From contig LCPQ01000008.1 of assembly GCA_001003705.1 (NCBI GenBank), positions 1 to 33,179 on the forward strand: a stretch of 33,179 nt of DNA, given 5' to 3'. Position numbers and translations under genes: made by a program. The notes under the pieces are model-generated. The model had not been told where the DNA came from, searched no databases, and was given only the letters and a program-made list of their open reading frames with translations. The stretch comes from Parcubacteria group bacterium GW2011_GWA2_48_9 (lineage in GTDB: Bacteria > Patescibacteriota > Patescibacteriia > UBA10025). Of this stretch, positions 1-7,652 are shown in pieces; position 1 is the stretch's first letter, and the number at the start of each line of letters is the position of its first letter.

Positions 1-30
1 TACAGCATCCGGTGGGTCACGTGCAATCGT

Positions 31-59
31 TTGGCGGGAAGCGATTCTTGATTTATACT
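31..59 (+). promoter_or_regulatory. Promoter of the DUF475 gene
   Basis: A TTGGCG -35 and a TATACT -10 are separated by 17 bp. The predicted transcription start falls within about 4 nt of the ATG at 70, giving a nearly leaderless mRNA. No Shine-Dalgarno is visible, which fits that reading. Confidence 0.55.
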
Positions 60-69
60 ATGAGTAACT

Positions 70-1002
70 ATGGATATCTTCGCAATGATCCTTACTGTTG
101 CCGGTTTGGTGCTTTTTGAAACCATCAGCAGCATAGATAATGCTATTATCAACGCCGAAGTACTCTCCACGATGAAGGAGAAAGCCCGCCGGTGGTTCTT
201 GCTTTGGGGGATGATTTTTGCCGTGTTTGTCATTCGCGGCATACTTCCCCTCTTGATCGTGTGGTTTACCACGCCGACACTTGGGTTCTTCGGGGCGTTT
301 ACCGCCACATTCAGCAATGATCCTTCGGTCCACGAAGCCATCGAGTCTTCTGCACCAATATTATTGATCGGCGGCGGCACGTTTCTCGTATTTCTTTTCT
401 TCCACTGGCTGTTTCTCGAGCCAAAGAACTACGGCCTCCGCGGGGAACGCTTCTTCCATTCGCAGGGCGTATGGTTTTACGCAGTAGTATCAATCCTGCT
501 TGCCGTGATCGTCTGGTACGCGCTTCAGGAGAGCCCGATGCTTGCTTTCGGGGCCGTGGTTGGCTCGACGGCGTTCTTCATCACACATGGATTCAAGCAA
601 AACGCCGAACAACAGGAGCAGAAGCTCATGCAGGGAGACTTATCAGATATCTCGAAGATTTTGTATCTCGAAGTGATTGACATGACGTTTTCTATCGACG
701 GCGTTCTCGGGGCTTTTGCCTTTACACTGTCTGTTCCTTTGATCCTCATCGGCAACGGTGTCGGCGCGTTTATCGTTCGCGAATTTACCATACGCAATAT
801 TGAACGCATTAAGAAGTACACGTATCTCAAAAATGGTGCGATGTATTCCATCCTGTTTTTAGGTTCTATCATGCTTCTCGATAGTTTCGGCTTTCACATC
901 CCGCAGTGGCTGTCGCCTGTCGTCACCTTCCTGGTGATTGGTTACTTTTTTAACAAGTCGCGTCGGGTGCTTTCGCAACAGAACGCACTAACTGCACACT
1001 AA
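70..1002 (+). CDS. DUF475/TerC-superfamily integral membrane protein
   Basis: This 310-residue protein has about eight to nine hydrophobic segments. Two acidic motifs lie in membrane segments: SSIDNAIIN near residue 21 and a second, EVIDMTFSIDG, near residue 205. This internal duplication of a D/N-containing motif is typical of the TerC/DUF475 superfamily, whose members are proposed to move or sense metal ions. The transported substrate cannot be read from the sequence. The ATG at 70 lies just behind a TATACT box and there is no ribosome-binding site. The TAA is one base before the dnaG ATG, so this gene is probably co-transcribed with dnaG and rpoD. The family call is confident; the function is not. 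Confidence 0.85.
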   Translation: MDIFAMILTVAGLVLFETISSIDNAIINAEVLSTMKEKARRWFLLWGMIFAVFVIRGILPLLIVWFTTPTLGFFGAFTATFSNDPSVHEAIESSAPILLIGGGTFLVFLFFHWLFLEPKNYGLRGERFFHSQGVWFYAVVSILLAVIVWYALQESPMLAFGAVVGSTAFFITHGFKQNAEQQEQKLMQGDLSDISKILYLEVIDMTFSIDGVLGAFAFTLSVPLILIGNGVGAFIVREFTIRNIERIKKYTYLKNGAMYSILFLGSIMLLDSFGFHIPQWLSPVVTFLVIGYFFNKSRRVLSQQNALTAH

Positions 1003-1003
1003 T

Positions 1004-2812
1004 ATGGCCACATTCATAGGTACGTCGTCAACTGAAGAAATCAAATCCAAGGTCGATATCATTGACCTTATTCAAGAGTACGTCCAACTCCGCCAGGCAG
1101 GGACGAATTGGAAGGCGAACTGCCCGTTTCATTCGGAGAAGACACCGTCTTTCATGGCATCGCGTGAAAAACAGATTTGGCACTGCTTCGGCTGCGGCGA
1201 AGGGGGAGATATTTTTTCCTTCGTACAAAAAATAGAGGGACTGGAATTTCCCGAAGCATTGCGACTATTGGCTCAGAAGGCTGGAGTGCAACTGCCGACT
1301 TTCAATCCCGAATTGCAAACAAAGAAAACACAGATGCTTGATGTCATAAAAGCAGCATCGCAGTTTTTCGCCACAAAATTACGTGAACCGTCGCAAGGAA
1401 AGATTGCCCGTGAGTATTTACAGACTCGCGGTGTGAGCGATGAAACGATTGACGATTTTGGGATTGGATATGCGCCTGACGCATGGGATCAGCTGAACAC
1501 GTATTTGATTCAGAATAAAATTTCCGTACAAGATATTTTTCAAGCAGGCCTCACTATCAAGCGTGAGCGCGGTGACGGGTACTATGACCGTTTCCGGAAC
1601 CGTCTGATATTTCCACTTCGTGACGTGCACGGAACTGTCATCGGATTCGGGGGACGCGTGCTCGCCGCTGACGACCAGGGAGCGAAATACATCAATTCAC
1701 CCCAGACCCTTGTCTATGATAAGAGCGGCTATCTCTTCGGGCTCGACTCTGCCAAACATGAGATACGAAATACCAAGCTGGCCGTCATTGTAGAAGGGTA
1801 TATGGACGTGGTTGCTTCACACCAGGCGGGTGTGACCAATGTGGTCGCCTCATCAGGCACTGCATTGACTGATAGGCAGGTACGACTTCTGAAACGGTTT
1901 ACCGACATTGTCGCGCTGGCTTTTGATGCCGACTTGGCCGGTGAGGACGCTTCGCGGCGAGGGATAGACGTCGCACTTCGCGGTGGGTTGGAAGTCCGCA
2001 TTATCACCCTTTCCCATGGAAAGGACCCCGATGAATGTATTAAAGAAGACCTTGAGGCTTGGAAAAAAGCCATCGCGAGTGCGCAGGGAATTATGGAATA
2101 CACATTTGCCCGAGCAGTTCGGGGAAAGGATATGAGTACCCTAGCGCATAAAAAAGAAGTGACGAGAACAGTTCTCCAGGCGCTCACGAGGATTCCCGAC
2201 CCGATCGAGCAGACGCACTATCTTCAAAAACTCGCCGCGCTTGTCAGGGTTGAAGAATCAATTCTTCGAGACAAACTCGCATCACTCCAAAAGACCCAAA
2301 GCCCCTCAATCCGACCGGCTCAGCAACAGCCAATGAGCGAGCGTCCCCAAAAGGATAGGTACCAGTCACTCATTGAACGGCTCATGGCATTCTTCGTCTT
2401 TAGACCGGATCTTGCCGTAGAAGTGACTGGTTCCGCCGCCGAGGAGATGATACCAGAGGGACGTATGCGGGATCTTTACAAACAACTGCTAATTTCGTAT
2501 ACTTCAGAGCACAACGATACGGCTGAAACCGTCGTATCCCTGCTGAGCAGCAAGTACCCCGGCTTAAAGGAATTTGTTGCGGTACTTCTCATGAAGGCTG
2601 AACACGAATTTAGCTCACTCGGCGAGGATGATTTCATCCGCGATCTCCAACAAACAATCGCCGAAGTTCGGCTTCTGTATTACACTCGCGAACTCACAAA
2701 AATTGCAGAACAGATGAGCGAGGCCGAAAGCAAAGGTGATGAGAGTGCGATGACGCGTCTCAGTACACGGCATAGCGAGCTTTCTGAAAAGCTTGCTCAT
2801 CTCCAAGAATAA
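1004..2812 (+). CDS. dnaG: DNA primase DnaG
   Basis: DnaG makes the RNA primers for chromosomal replication. The N-terminus has the CHC2 zinc-binding motif (CPFH near residue 41, CFGC near residue 61). The catalytic core follows, with a TOPRIM domain recognisable from VIVEGYMDV (about residue 261) and the acidic ALAFDAD segment (about residue 305). The C-terminal third, rich in charged helices, corresponds to the helicase-interaction domain and is weakly conserved. At 602 residues it is a normal length. It starts one base after the stop of the DUF475 gene and precedes rpoD by 38 bp, a shortened macromolecular-synthesis operon in which rpsU is absent. Confidence 0.97.
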   Translation: MATFIGTSSTEEIKSKVDIIDLIQEYVQLRQAGTNWKANCPFHSEKTPSFMASREKQIWHCFGCGEGGDIFSFVQKIEGLEFPEALRLLAQKAGVQLPTFNPELQTKKTQMLDVIKAASQFFATKLREPSQGKIAREYLQTRGVSDETIDDFGIGYAPDAWDQLNTYLIQNKISVQDIFQAGLTIKRERGDGYYDRFRNRLIFPLRDVHGTVIGFGGRVLAADDQGAKYINSPQTLVYDKSGYLFGLDSAKHEIRNTKLAVIVEGYMDVVASHQAGVTNVVASSGTALTDRQVRLLKRFTDIVALAFDADLAGEDASRRGIDVALRGGLEVRIITLSHGKDPDECIKEDLEAWKKAIASAQGIMEYTFARAVRGKDMSTLAHKKEVTRTVLQALTRIPDPIEQTHYLQKLAALVRVEESILRDKLASLQKTQSPSIRPAQQQPMSERPQKDRYQSLIERLMAFFVFRPDLAVEVTGSAAEEMIPEGRMRDLYKQLLISYTSEHNDTAETVVSLLSSKYPGLKEFVAVLLMKAEHEFSSLGEDDFIRDLQQTIAEVRLLYYTRELTKIAEQMSEAESKGDESAMTRLSTRHSELSEKLAHLQE

Positions 2813-2850
2813 GTATTTTCTTTACCCCCCCGATTACTTTTTCATACCAC

Positions 2851-4029
2851 ATGAAGAAGCGAAAGCACGTAGCAAAGAAAGCTCGTCCAGAAAAGAAAAA
2901 GATTGCAAGAAAAACCAAGAAGCGCATCATAGAGCCCCCGCGAATCCACGAGGAAACGGTTCTCAGGTTGATTCAAAAAGGACGCTCGCGTGGTTTTATT
3001 ACCGAGACCGAAATTCTCTACGCACTTCCCGAAGTTGAAGAACAACTTGATCAGTATGAAGGGATTTTGGATCGGTTGGACAGCATGGGTGTCCAGGTTA
3101 TTGAACACACACCACCGCTCATCGGAGACCTGACACCTCTCGAGCCGACTAAAGAGAAAAAGAAAACCAGGGAATCAAAAGCTTCTCTGGATCTTTCTGA
3201 TATTTCAAATGATTCCATACAAATGTACCTGCGTGAAATAGGAAAGGTGTCGCTCTTGAAAGGGGAAGAGGAGGTTTCACTCGCGAAGAGAAAGGATAAG
3301 GGTGATACTGAAGCGAAGAAAAAGCTCGTCGAGGCGAACCTTCGGCTCGTCGTCAGCATTGCGAAGAAGTTTACTGGACGCTCACTTTCACTCCTCGATT
3401 TGATTCAAGAAGGGAACATCGGCCTATTTCGTGCGGTTGAAAAATTCGATTACCGAAAAGGGTACAAGTTTTCCACGTATGCGACATGGTGGATCCGCCA
3501 GGCGATTACCCGTTCGCTTGCCGACCAGTCACGGACAATTCGCATTCCCGTCCACATGGTGGAAACCATCAATAAATTCCAGCAGGTTGAACGCCAGCTG
3601 ATACAGGACTTGGGGCGGGAGCCGCTGCCTGAGGAGATTGCTGCAGAAATGGGCGAAGAAGTTGACAAAATCCACCATATCATTAAAATCTCACAAGACA
3701 CCGTTTCATTGGAAACATCCGTGGGTGACAGTGACGACGAAGATTCAGTGCTCGGTGACTTCATTGAAGACGTGAAGACGGTAACACCTGACAGAGTAGC
3801 TGCGATGAGACTACTGCGAGACCACGTGATAGGCATCATTCAGGAACTGTCGCCTCGCGAACAAAAGATTCTGGAAATGCGGTTTGGATTGAAGGACGGC
3901 GTCGCCCATACACTCGAGGAAGTCGGCCAGGAATTCGGCGTCACCCGCGAACGTATCAGACAGATTGAAGCTAAAGCCCTGGAAAAAATCGAAGTGCATG
4001 AGGGCATGAAGCGGCTGAAGGATTATTAG
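2851..4029 (+). CDS. rpoD: Primary sigma factor RpoD (sigma-70)
   Basis: This is the housekeeping sigma factor that directs RNA polymerase to -35/-10 promoters. A very basic Lys/Arg N-terminus is followed by a short region 1.1-like helical segment. Region 1.2 starts near residue 120 ([10 protein letters not shown]). Region 2 contains [12 protein letters not shown] and the -10-reading segment [17 protein letters not shown]. Region 3 follows, and region 4.2 carries the helix-turn-helix [20 protein letters not shown] that reads the -35. The 392-residue length reflects the lack of the long non-conserved region seen in proteobacteria. It probably recognises the TTGACA and TATAAT-like elements seen across this window. 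The stop is followed after 5 bp by the inverted repeat that encloses tRNA-Asn. Confidence 0.97.
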   Translation: MKKRKHVAKKARPEKKKIARKTKKRIIEPPRIHEETVLRLIQKGRSRGFITETEILYALPEVEEQLDQYEGILDRLDSMGVQVIEHTPPLIGDLTPLEPTKEKKKTRESKASLDLSDISNDSIQMYLREIGKVSLLKGEEEVSLAKRKDKGDTEAKKKLVEANLRLVVSIAKKFTGRSLSLLDLIQEGNIGLFRAVEKFDYRKGYKFSTYATWWIRQAITRSLADQSRTIRIPVHMVETINKFQQVERQLIQDLGREPLPEEIAAEMGEEVDKIHHIIKISQDTVSLETSVGDSDDEDSVLGDFIEDVKTVTPDRVAAMRLLRDHVIGIIQELSPREQKILEMRFGLKDGVAHTLEEVGQEFGVTRERIRQIEAKALEKIEVHEGMKRLKDY

Positions 4030-4034
4030 AAAGG

Positions 4035-4131
4035 CCCGCTTAGCTCCGCGGTAGCTCAATGGTAGAGCAACCGGCTGTTAACCGGTGGGTTCCCAGTTCG
4101 AGTCTGGGCCGCGGAGCTAAGCGGGTGTTTT
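4035..4131 (+). terminator. Inverted repeat enclosing tRNA-Asn, followed by a T tract
   Basis: A perfect 10-bp inverted repeat (4035-4044 with 4116-4125) extends the 7-bp tRNA acceptor stem into a continuous helix of about 17 bp. It is followed by TGTTTTTG. It could terminate the dnaG-rpoD transcript and also present the tRNA for processing. The helix is seen directly; terminator activity is inferred. Confidence 0.6.
4045..4116 (+). tRNA. tRNA-Asn (GUU), intact
   Basis: A complete 72-nt cloverleaf can be drawn. The acceptor stem pairs TCCGCGG with CCGCGGA, the D arm is GCTC/GAGC, and the anticodon stem ACCGG/CCGGT carries loop CTGTTAA with anticodon GTT at 4077-4079. A normal T arm and discriminator G follow. 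CCA is not encoded. It lies 15 bp downstream of rpoD and is probably cut out of the rpoD transcript. A second partial copy of the same tRNA, with a group I intron, lies about 120 bp downstream; the two 3' halves are identical. Confidence 0.95.
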
Positions 4132-4145
4132 TGTCTACATTATAG

Positions 4146-4235
4146 TAGCGAAATGGGTCGCGGCAACAAGTCCCGCACGCGGGACGCAGGCCGCGACGGG
4201 CATGACGATGTCGCCGAAGGCGACCGGCATGCCCA
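4146..4235 (+). other. Nested hairpin block upstream of the intron-bearing tRNA fragment
   Basis: This segment has no convincing ORF but folds compactly. GTCGCGGC (4157) pairs with GCCGCGAC (4190) around an inner hairpin GTCCCG/CGGGAC. Next, GGGCATG (4198) pairs with CATGCCC (4228) around GTCGCC-GAA-GGCGAC. It occupies the place where the acceptor and D arms of the second tRNA-Asn should be. The 19 nt at 4208-4226 are the exact reverse complement of 4418-4436 inside the intron. It could be a remnant of an inserted element or an added structured domain of the intron transcript. Confidence 0.6.
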
Positions 4236-4512
4236 GGGAGAGCAACCGGCTGTGAAGTAACGCAGCCTCTCGAGGAGACTCAAGAGTGAAAACGAGGTGA
4301 AATTCTGGAAGCCCCGCAGCCGCGGGGTAATCAGAAGCCAAGTCCAGCTCAGCTGGAAAGGTTCAGAGACTAGGGAGGAATCCCGTACTCTCCGCGTTGA
4401 GCGTTGGGGAAGCGCCTCGGTCGCCTTCGGCGACATGATATAGTCCACGCCCTTTGGTAACAAGGGGATCAGTGTAACCGGTGGGTTCCCAGTTCGAGTC
4501 TGGGCCGCGGAG
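4236..4512 (+). pseudogene. Partial tRNA-Asn (GUU) split by a group I intron
   Basis: The 5' exon keeps only 18 nt (4236-4253; 17 match the intact tRNA), covering the end of the D arm and the anticodon stem up to U35. The 3' exon (4475-4512) is identical over 38 nt to the 3' half of the intact tRNA-Asn, including the acceptor strand and discriminator. The acceptor 5' strand and most of the D arm are missing, replaced by a hairpin block. As it stands, the spliced product could not form an acceptor stem. It may be a decayed tandem duplicate or an attachment-site-like 3' duplication. An alternative is that the 5' half of the intact upstream tRNA is used as a distant 5' exon. Confidence 0.75.
4254..4474 (+). 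ncRNA. Group I self-splicing intron in the tRNA-Asn anticodon loop
   Basis: P1 is explicit: the 5' exon GGCUGU pairs with the internal guide GCAGCC (4262-4267), and a U.G wobble marks the splice site. Further elements are a P5-type hairpin CCCCGC/GCGGGG, a P6 hairpin UCCAGC/GCUGGA, and the P7 5' strand in the hallmark GUUCAGAGACUA, pairing with AUAUAGUCC at 4438-4446. A hairpin GGGA/UCCC follows P7, recalling P7.1 of subgroup IA. A P9-type hairpin and a terminal G at 4474 complete it. The intron interrupts the anticodon after its second base. At 221 nt it encodes no homing endonuclease. The subgroup assignment is tentative. Confidence 0.9.
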
Positions 4513-4644
4513 TTTAGGGTTCGATCACGTAGACATATTATTACGCTAGTTCATGTCCTGGACCCCTATTTGGGAATCTCGCCTCCGAAGCTGAGAGGGG
4601 TGTTTTCGTATCCACGAGCATATTAGCTTGTCCGATAGTAAGCA

Positions 4645-4653
4645 TGATATAAT
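4645..4653 (+). promoter_or_regulatory. Extended -10 promoter for a leaderless gene
   Basis: TGATATAAT is a perfect extended -10 (TGn followed by TATAAT) ending 6 nt before the ATG at 4660. The transcript should start at or next to the A of the start codon. Confidence 0.65.
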
Positions 4654-4659
4654 TCAAAC

Positions 4660-6384
4660 ATGATATCCGACGAGAAAAAAGAAAAGTCAGACCAAGGTTT
4701 ATTTTTTTCTGCCGGACAGTCTCATCTCCAAATGAAATTACGGCGAAAGCCGCTCTTATTTTTTTCCATAATCACGGCCCTTTTTTTGGTATCTGTGGCG
4801 GCTTTTGGTCAAGAAGGAGGATACTATGTCCCAACCAACCTGGCGGAAATTACGGATGTTTCAGAAGTAACGGATGTAGTTCAAGACCCAAGCGTAAATT
4901 TCTACAAAACGATCAGGGCCAGATGCCAGGAATCCGTCGCGGAAAACTCAGAAGCTACGGAAAAACAGTTCCAGCAATTGTGCTGCCAGCCGCCGGACTA
5001 CTGGTTAAACCCGCAGTGCCCCCTACAGCAGGTTGGCCAAGACCTTCCATATGCTCCATCCAGGGAATTTGGTACTCAAGAAGAGCAAGACGCGTACCAA
5101 TCTGTTATCAGTTGCCTACAAAACGATGGTTCTGATGAAAGCTGCATTCGTAACGATACCCTCAACGGCATCGGGCAGGCTATCGAACAAGAAAAAGATG
5201 CATGTGTAAAACCCTGTGAAGGTGTTTTACAAAGTTGTAATGAGGGGTGTGTAGATCCAGGCTGGACTACCCCAGAACGCTACCAAGCTTACCTTGGTTG
5301 GATCGACTGCGAACTCCAACAATTAAATGGATGGTTTGATGAGTGTCAAGAAGCGCAGGTAAGGTATACAGAGATTATGGGGGGTTACAATTCGGCGCTC
5401 CGTCAGCAGGCCTACAAAGATTTTTTTAACTATAATTCCTCTGGAGGCACTTCTCTCCAACCAGCTCCAGTTGCAACCACTGATACCGCCTGTCAAAATG
5501 ATTGTCTCCGTGAACAGTCAGTGTGCGAAGACCCATGCAATACCGTGAATAATCAGCGAGGCAGTCAAGCAGACGTCGCGGCACACCAAGCGCTGGATGA
5601 TTGGAAGAATAGAAACAATACCATCAGTAACACAGCACCGACCAACGTAGCCAACGCGGAGACCGGCCCCCTGGCTAGAAAATTGGCTGCTTTTAAGAAA
5701 GCGGCAACTCCCGTTGCACCCACATCGACTGTCGACGCCAGCGGTACAACAATAGCTCCGGAAAAGTTGGCGCAAGGACTGGGAGATGCACAACCGTCGG
5801 TCCGACTCGGATTCGGTCTGAACAACATCAAAACAGATGAATTAGTCAGCTTGGAGATCCAGCCAGGCCTTCCAATCGCAGCCATGGTTTTGACTCCTGC
5901 ACAACCGATCGATGACGGAGTCATAGCCGTGACCATGATTGACGGGGCAAAACTGCAGTTTCAGGGAGTGCCGCCGCCCGAGCCGACTCGTTATGAGCTG
6001 AAAGATTATTTCCAAGTGGGTACCACGGTTGGCCAGGCAGAAGCTCACCCCTGGAAAGAAGCCTTGTTTGAATTTTTATTGCCCTTGGTTCCTAACCAAA
6101 ACTATGAAAACGCGGAAATGCTTCGCTGGAATCAGGATCAGAACGAATGGGATACCTTACCCGTTGAACAGATTGGATGCGGATCAGCCACCTGCAGGTT
6201 TATCGCGTCCTCGTCAGGGACAAGTTATTTTGCCATTGTTGTAAAAAAAGACACATCATCATACGCAGTAGCGGGAGTACTATTCTGGGGCGGGTTGGTA
6301 TTCCTCGGTATATGGCTTATTCGGAGAAGGAAGAAGCGGAAAGCTATAATAAAGGCCTTGCAAGGTAAAGATCTGCACAATTAA
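4660..6384 (+). CDS. Cys-rich exported protein with a C-terminal membrane anchor
   Basis: This 574-residue protein has a cytoplasmic N-terminus, a hydrophobic segment at about residues 28-46, and a cleavage-like AAFGQ region. The N-terminal half is rich in paired cysteines (CCQPP, CVKPCEGVLQSC, CQNDC, CEDPC), suggesting disulfides. A C-terminal TM segment (about 545-563) is followed by RRRKKRK. Residues of about 375-535 end in EMLRW, W-dTLP and SYFAIV, reminiscent of the PGF-pre-PGF type surface domain; that similarity is from memory and unproven. DsbB is encoded elsewhere in the window and could supply oxidation. The ATG at 4660 fits leaderless initiation; an internal ATG (MKLRRKP) at 4732 is the alternative and would give a more standard signal peptide. 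Function unknown. Confidence 0.75.
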   Translation: MISDEKKEKSDQGLFFSAGQSHLQMKLRRKPLLFFSIITALFLVSVAAFGQEGGYYVPTNLAEITDVSEVTDVVQDPSVNFYKTIRARCQESVAENSEATEKQFQQLCCQPPDYWLNPQCPLQQVGQDLPYAPSREFGTQEEQDAYQSVISCLQNDGSDESCIRNDTLNGIGQAIEQEKDACVKPCEGVLQSCNEGCVDPGWTTPERYQAYLGWIDCELQQLNGWFDECQEAQVRYTEIMGGYNSALRQQAYKDFFNYNSSGGTSLQPAPVATTDTACQNDCLREQSVCEDPCNTVNNQRGSQADVAAHQALDDWKNRNNTISNTAPTNVANAETGPLARKLAAFKKAATPVAPTSTVDASGTTIAPEKLAQGLGDAQPSVRLGFGLNNIKTDELVSLEIQPGLPIAAMVLTPAQPIDDGVIAVTMIDGAKLQFQGVPPPEPTRYELKDYFQVGTTVGQAEAHPWKEALFEFLLPLVPNQNYENAEMLRWNQDQNEWDTLPVEQIGCGSATCRFIASSSGTSYFAIVVKKDTSSYAVAGVLFWGGLVFLGIWLIRRRKKRKAIIKALQGKDLHN

Positions 6385-6426
6385 CCTACCCATAGGTTTG
6401 AAACGCGCCGGTCCAGCGAGCATGGT

Positions 6427-6459
6427 CCGCCACTCTTCGGTGACGGGTCTTTTCTTTTT
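6427..6459 (+). terminator. Intrinsic terminator after the Cys-rich exported protein gene
   Basis: CCGCCAC pairs with GTGACGG (one mismatch) around a TCTTCG loop, followed by the T-rich TCTTTTCTTTTT. Confidence 0.65.
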
Positions 6460-6470
6460 GGGTTTTATCG

Positions 6471-6499
6471 TTGACAGGGCGAGTGAGCCACATTACACT
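6471..6499 (+). promoter_or_regulatory. Promoter of the DinB-fold gene
   Basis: TTGACA and TACACT are spaced by exactly 17 bp. The start site is predicted near 6506, leaving a leader of about 50 nt before the ATG at 6557 with its Shine-Dalgarno. Confidence 0.7.
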
Positions 6500-6556
6500 T
6501 GGATAAATACTCAAAAAGATTCAAACGCAGTTTCCACGCATAACGGCGGAGGATCG

Positions 6557-7129
6557 ATGTATCGAGAACAGCTCATTGAATTAGTGGATCTCATGTTCGC
6601 CAGTGTCGACCAAGCGCTCGCGGCACTCGAGAGAATACCCGGCAGTTTCTGGCGCACACAGCCGGATACGTTCTTCGGCCCCGGCGAACAGCTCGTACAC
6701 GTCTGCCAGTCGGCAGGCTTCGCAGCACGGTTTATTTCTACGCAGGCGGCCGGCCAGGAATTCCCCCTCATGGAGCCGTTTGCTTCGGCGGCCATGAACC
6801 GTTCGCGTCTCGCCAAACTGAATCTGGAAGGAGCTCGCGGCCAGTTCAACGAGATATGCGTCGATATTGACACCTTCAGGGTATGGGTTCATGCGAGCCT
6901 GCAAAGAACCCGTGAAAAGATCGCGGCTATACCCGAAGAGCAGTACGGCGTACAAGTTTCACACCCGCTCGTGGTCATGAAAGGGATCGCGCACAGCGTT
7001 CTGATCAGATTGATCCTGATCAACGGCGGCCATCATATTGGCCAGTTTAACCAGCTGGTCAAAGCGGCCGGCTACGTGCATGAAGCCGTCTTCCCCGTGA
7101 TCTTTGGGGAGTTTCTCGAGGAAGAGTAG
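6557..7129 (+). CDS. DinB/YfiT-like four-helix-bundle protein
   Basis: The 190-residue protein is helical. Histidines sit where DinB-superfamily proteins bind a metal: H48 (QLVHV), H159 and H160 (NGGHHIGQ). DinB-fold proteins include thiol-dependent transferases and damage-inducible proteins, but no substrate can be inferred here. I chose the ATG at 6557 rather than the ORF-track start at 6398 because GGAGG lies just upstream, the promoter at 6471-6499 lies between the two starts, and homology begins at MYREQL. It is a single-gene unit closed by a strong terminator. Confidence 0.8.
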   Translation: MYREQLIELVDLMFASVDQALAALERIPGSFWRTQPDTFFGPGEQLVHVCQSAGFAARFISTQAAGQEFPLMEPFASAAMNRSRLAKLNLEGARGQFNEICVDIDTFRVWVHASLQRTREKIAAIPEEQYGVQVSHPLVVMKGIAHSVLIRLILINGGHHIGQFNQLVKAAGYVHEAVFPVIFGEFLEEE

Positions 7130-7156
7130 TCTCTCAATAACGTACACATGTTCGAA

Positions 7157-7187
7157 GCCGGTATGCTGCAAAGCATCCCGGCGTTTT
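7157..7187 (+). terminator. Intrinsic terminator of the DinB-fold gene
   Basis: GCCGG...CCGGC encloses a second stem ATGCT/AGCAT with loop GCAA. The stem is followed by GTTTTCCC. Confidence 0.8.
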
Positions 7188-7215
7188 CCCCCACACCAAT
7201 CGGATTGATGTGGGG
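7188..7215. terminator. Long hairpin between convergent genes
   Basis: CCCCCACACCAATC pairs with GATTGATGTGGGGG, about 14 bp with one mismatch. It lies beyond the stop of the PEBP gene (minus strand) and directly after the DinB terminator. T tracts are weak on both sides, so the function is likely but not certain. Confidence 0.5.
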
Positions 7216-7221
7216 GTGTTC

Positions 7222-7650
7222 TTATTGTTTTGTGTAGAGTCCTATTAATTCAGCCGAGTCGAGCGAATGCTCTTTTACCTTTTCTACGAAGTCTTCCTTC
7301 GTCACTCCTTCGAGCCGCTCGACACTCAATGCGTAGATTGTGAAGACGTATCGATGCGTTCCCGAGGGCGGGCACGGGCCGCCGTAGTTGGTTTGCCCGA
7401 AATCGTTTTCTATTTCTTCGCCGGCCGTTTGCCCCTGCGGGATTTCAGTAACCGAACGGGGAATGTTCACGATCAACCAGTGGTCCCAGTTGCCACCCGG
7501 CGCGTCAGGGTCTTTGCACGACAGTGCGTAGCTTAAAGTTTTCTCCGGCGCCTCGTACCAGGTAAGATGTGGAGAGGAATTTTTCCCGTCGCAGGTGAAG
7601 CGGGCGGGGATGAGGTCGTTGTGAGAAAAGTCGAGACTCTTAGCCACCAT
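7222..7650 (-). CDS. PEBP family (YbhB/YbcL, Raf-kinase-inhibitor-like) protein
   Basis: This 142-residue soluble protein has the phosphatidylethanolamine-binding-protein signature: an early SPHLTW, then CKDPDAPGG and WDHWLIVNIP, and later NYGGPCPPSGTHRYVF, which together shape the anion-binding pocket. Bacterial members are small cytoplasmic or periplasmic proteins of unclear role. The track start at 7692 is rejected. The ATG at 7650 is two bases after the TAA of the upstream antiporter gene, and the protein aligns from MVAKSLDF. Translational coupling with the antiporter is likely. Confidence 0.92.
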   Translation of the reverse strand: MVAKSLDFSHNDLIPARFTCDGKNSSPHLTWYEAPEKTLSYALSCKDPDAPGGNWDHWLIVNIPRSVTEIPQGQTAGEEIENDFGQTNYGGPCPPSGTHRYVFTIYALSVERLEGVTKEDFVEKVKEHSLDSAELIGLYTKQ

Positions 7651-7652
7651 AG

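Noticed and set aside
4078-4474. A single 396-nt intron interrupting the first tRNA-Asn
   Set aside because: The first tRNA is contiguous and complete, and P1 with its guide sequence forms perfectly with the exon at 4248-4253. It is kept only as a possible alternative splice.
6398-6556. N-terminal extension of the DinB-fold ORF
   Set aside because: It spans a terminator and the promoter, and a GGAGG site marks the ATG at 6557.
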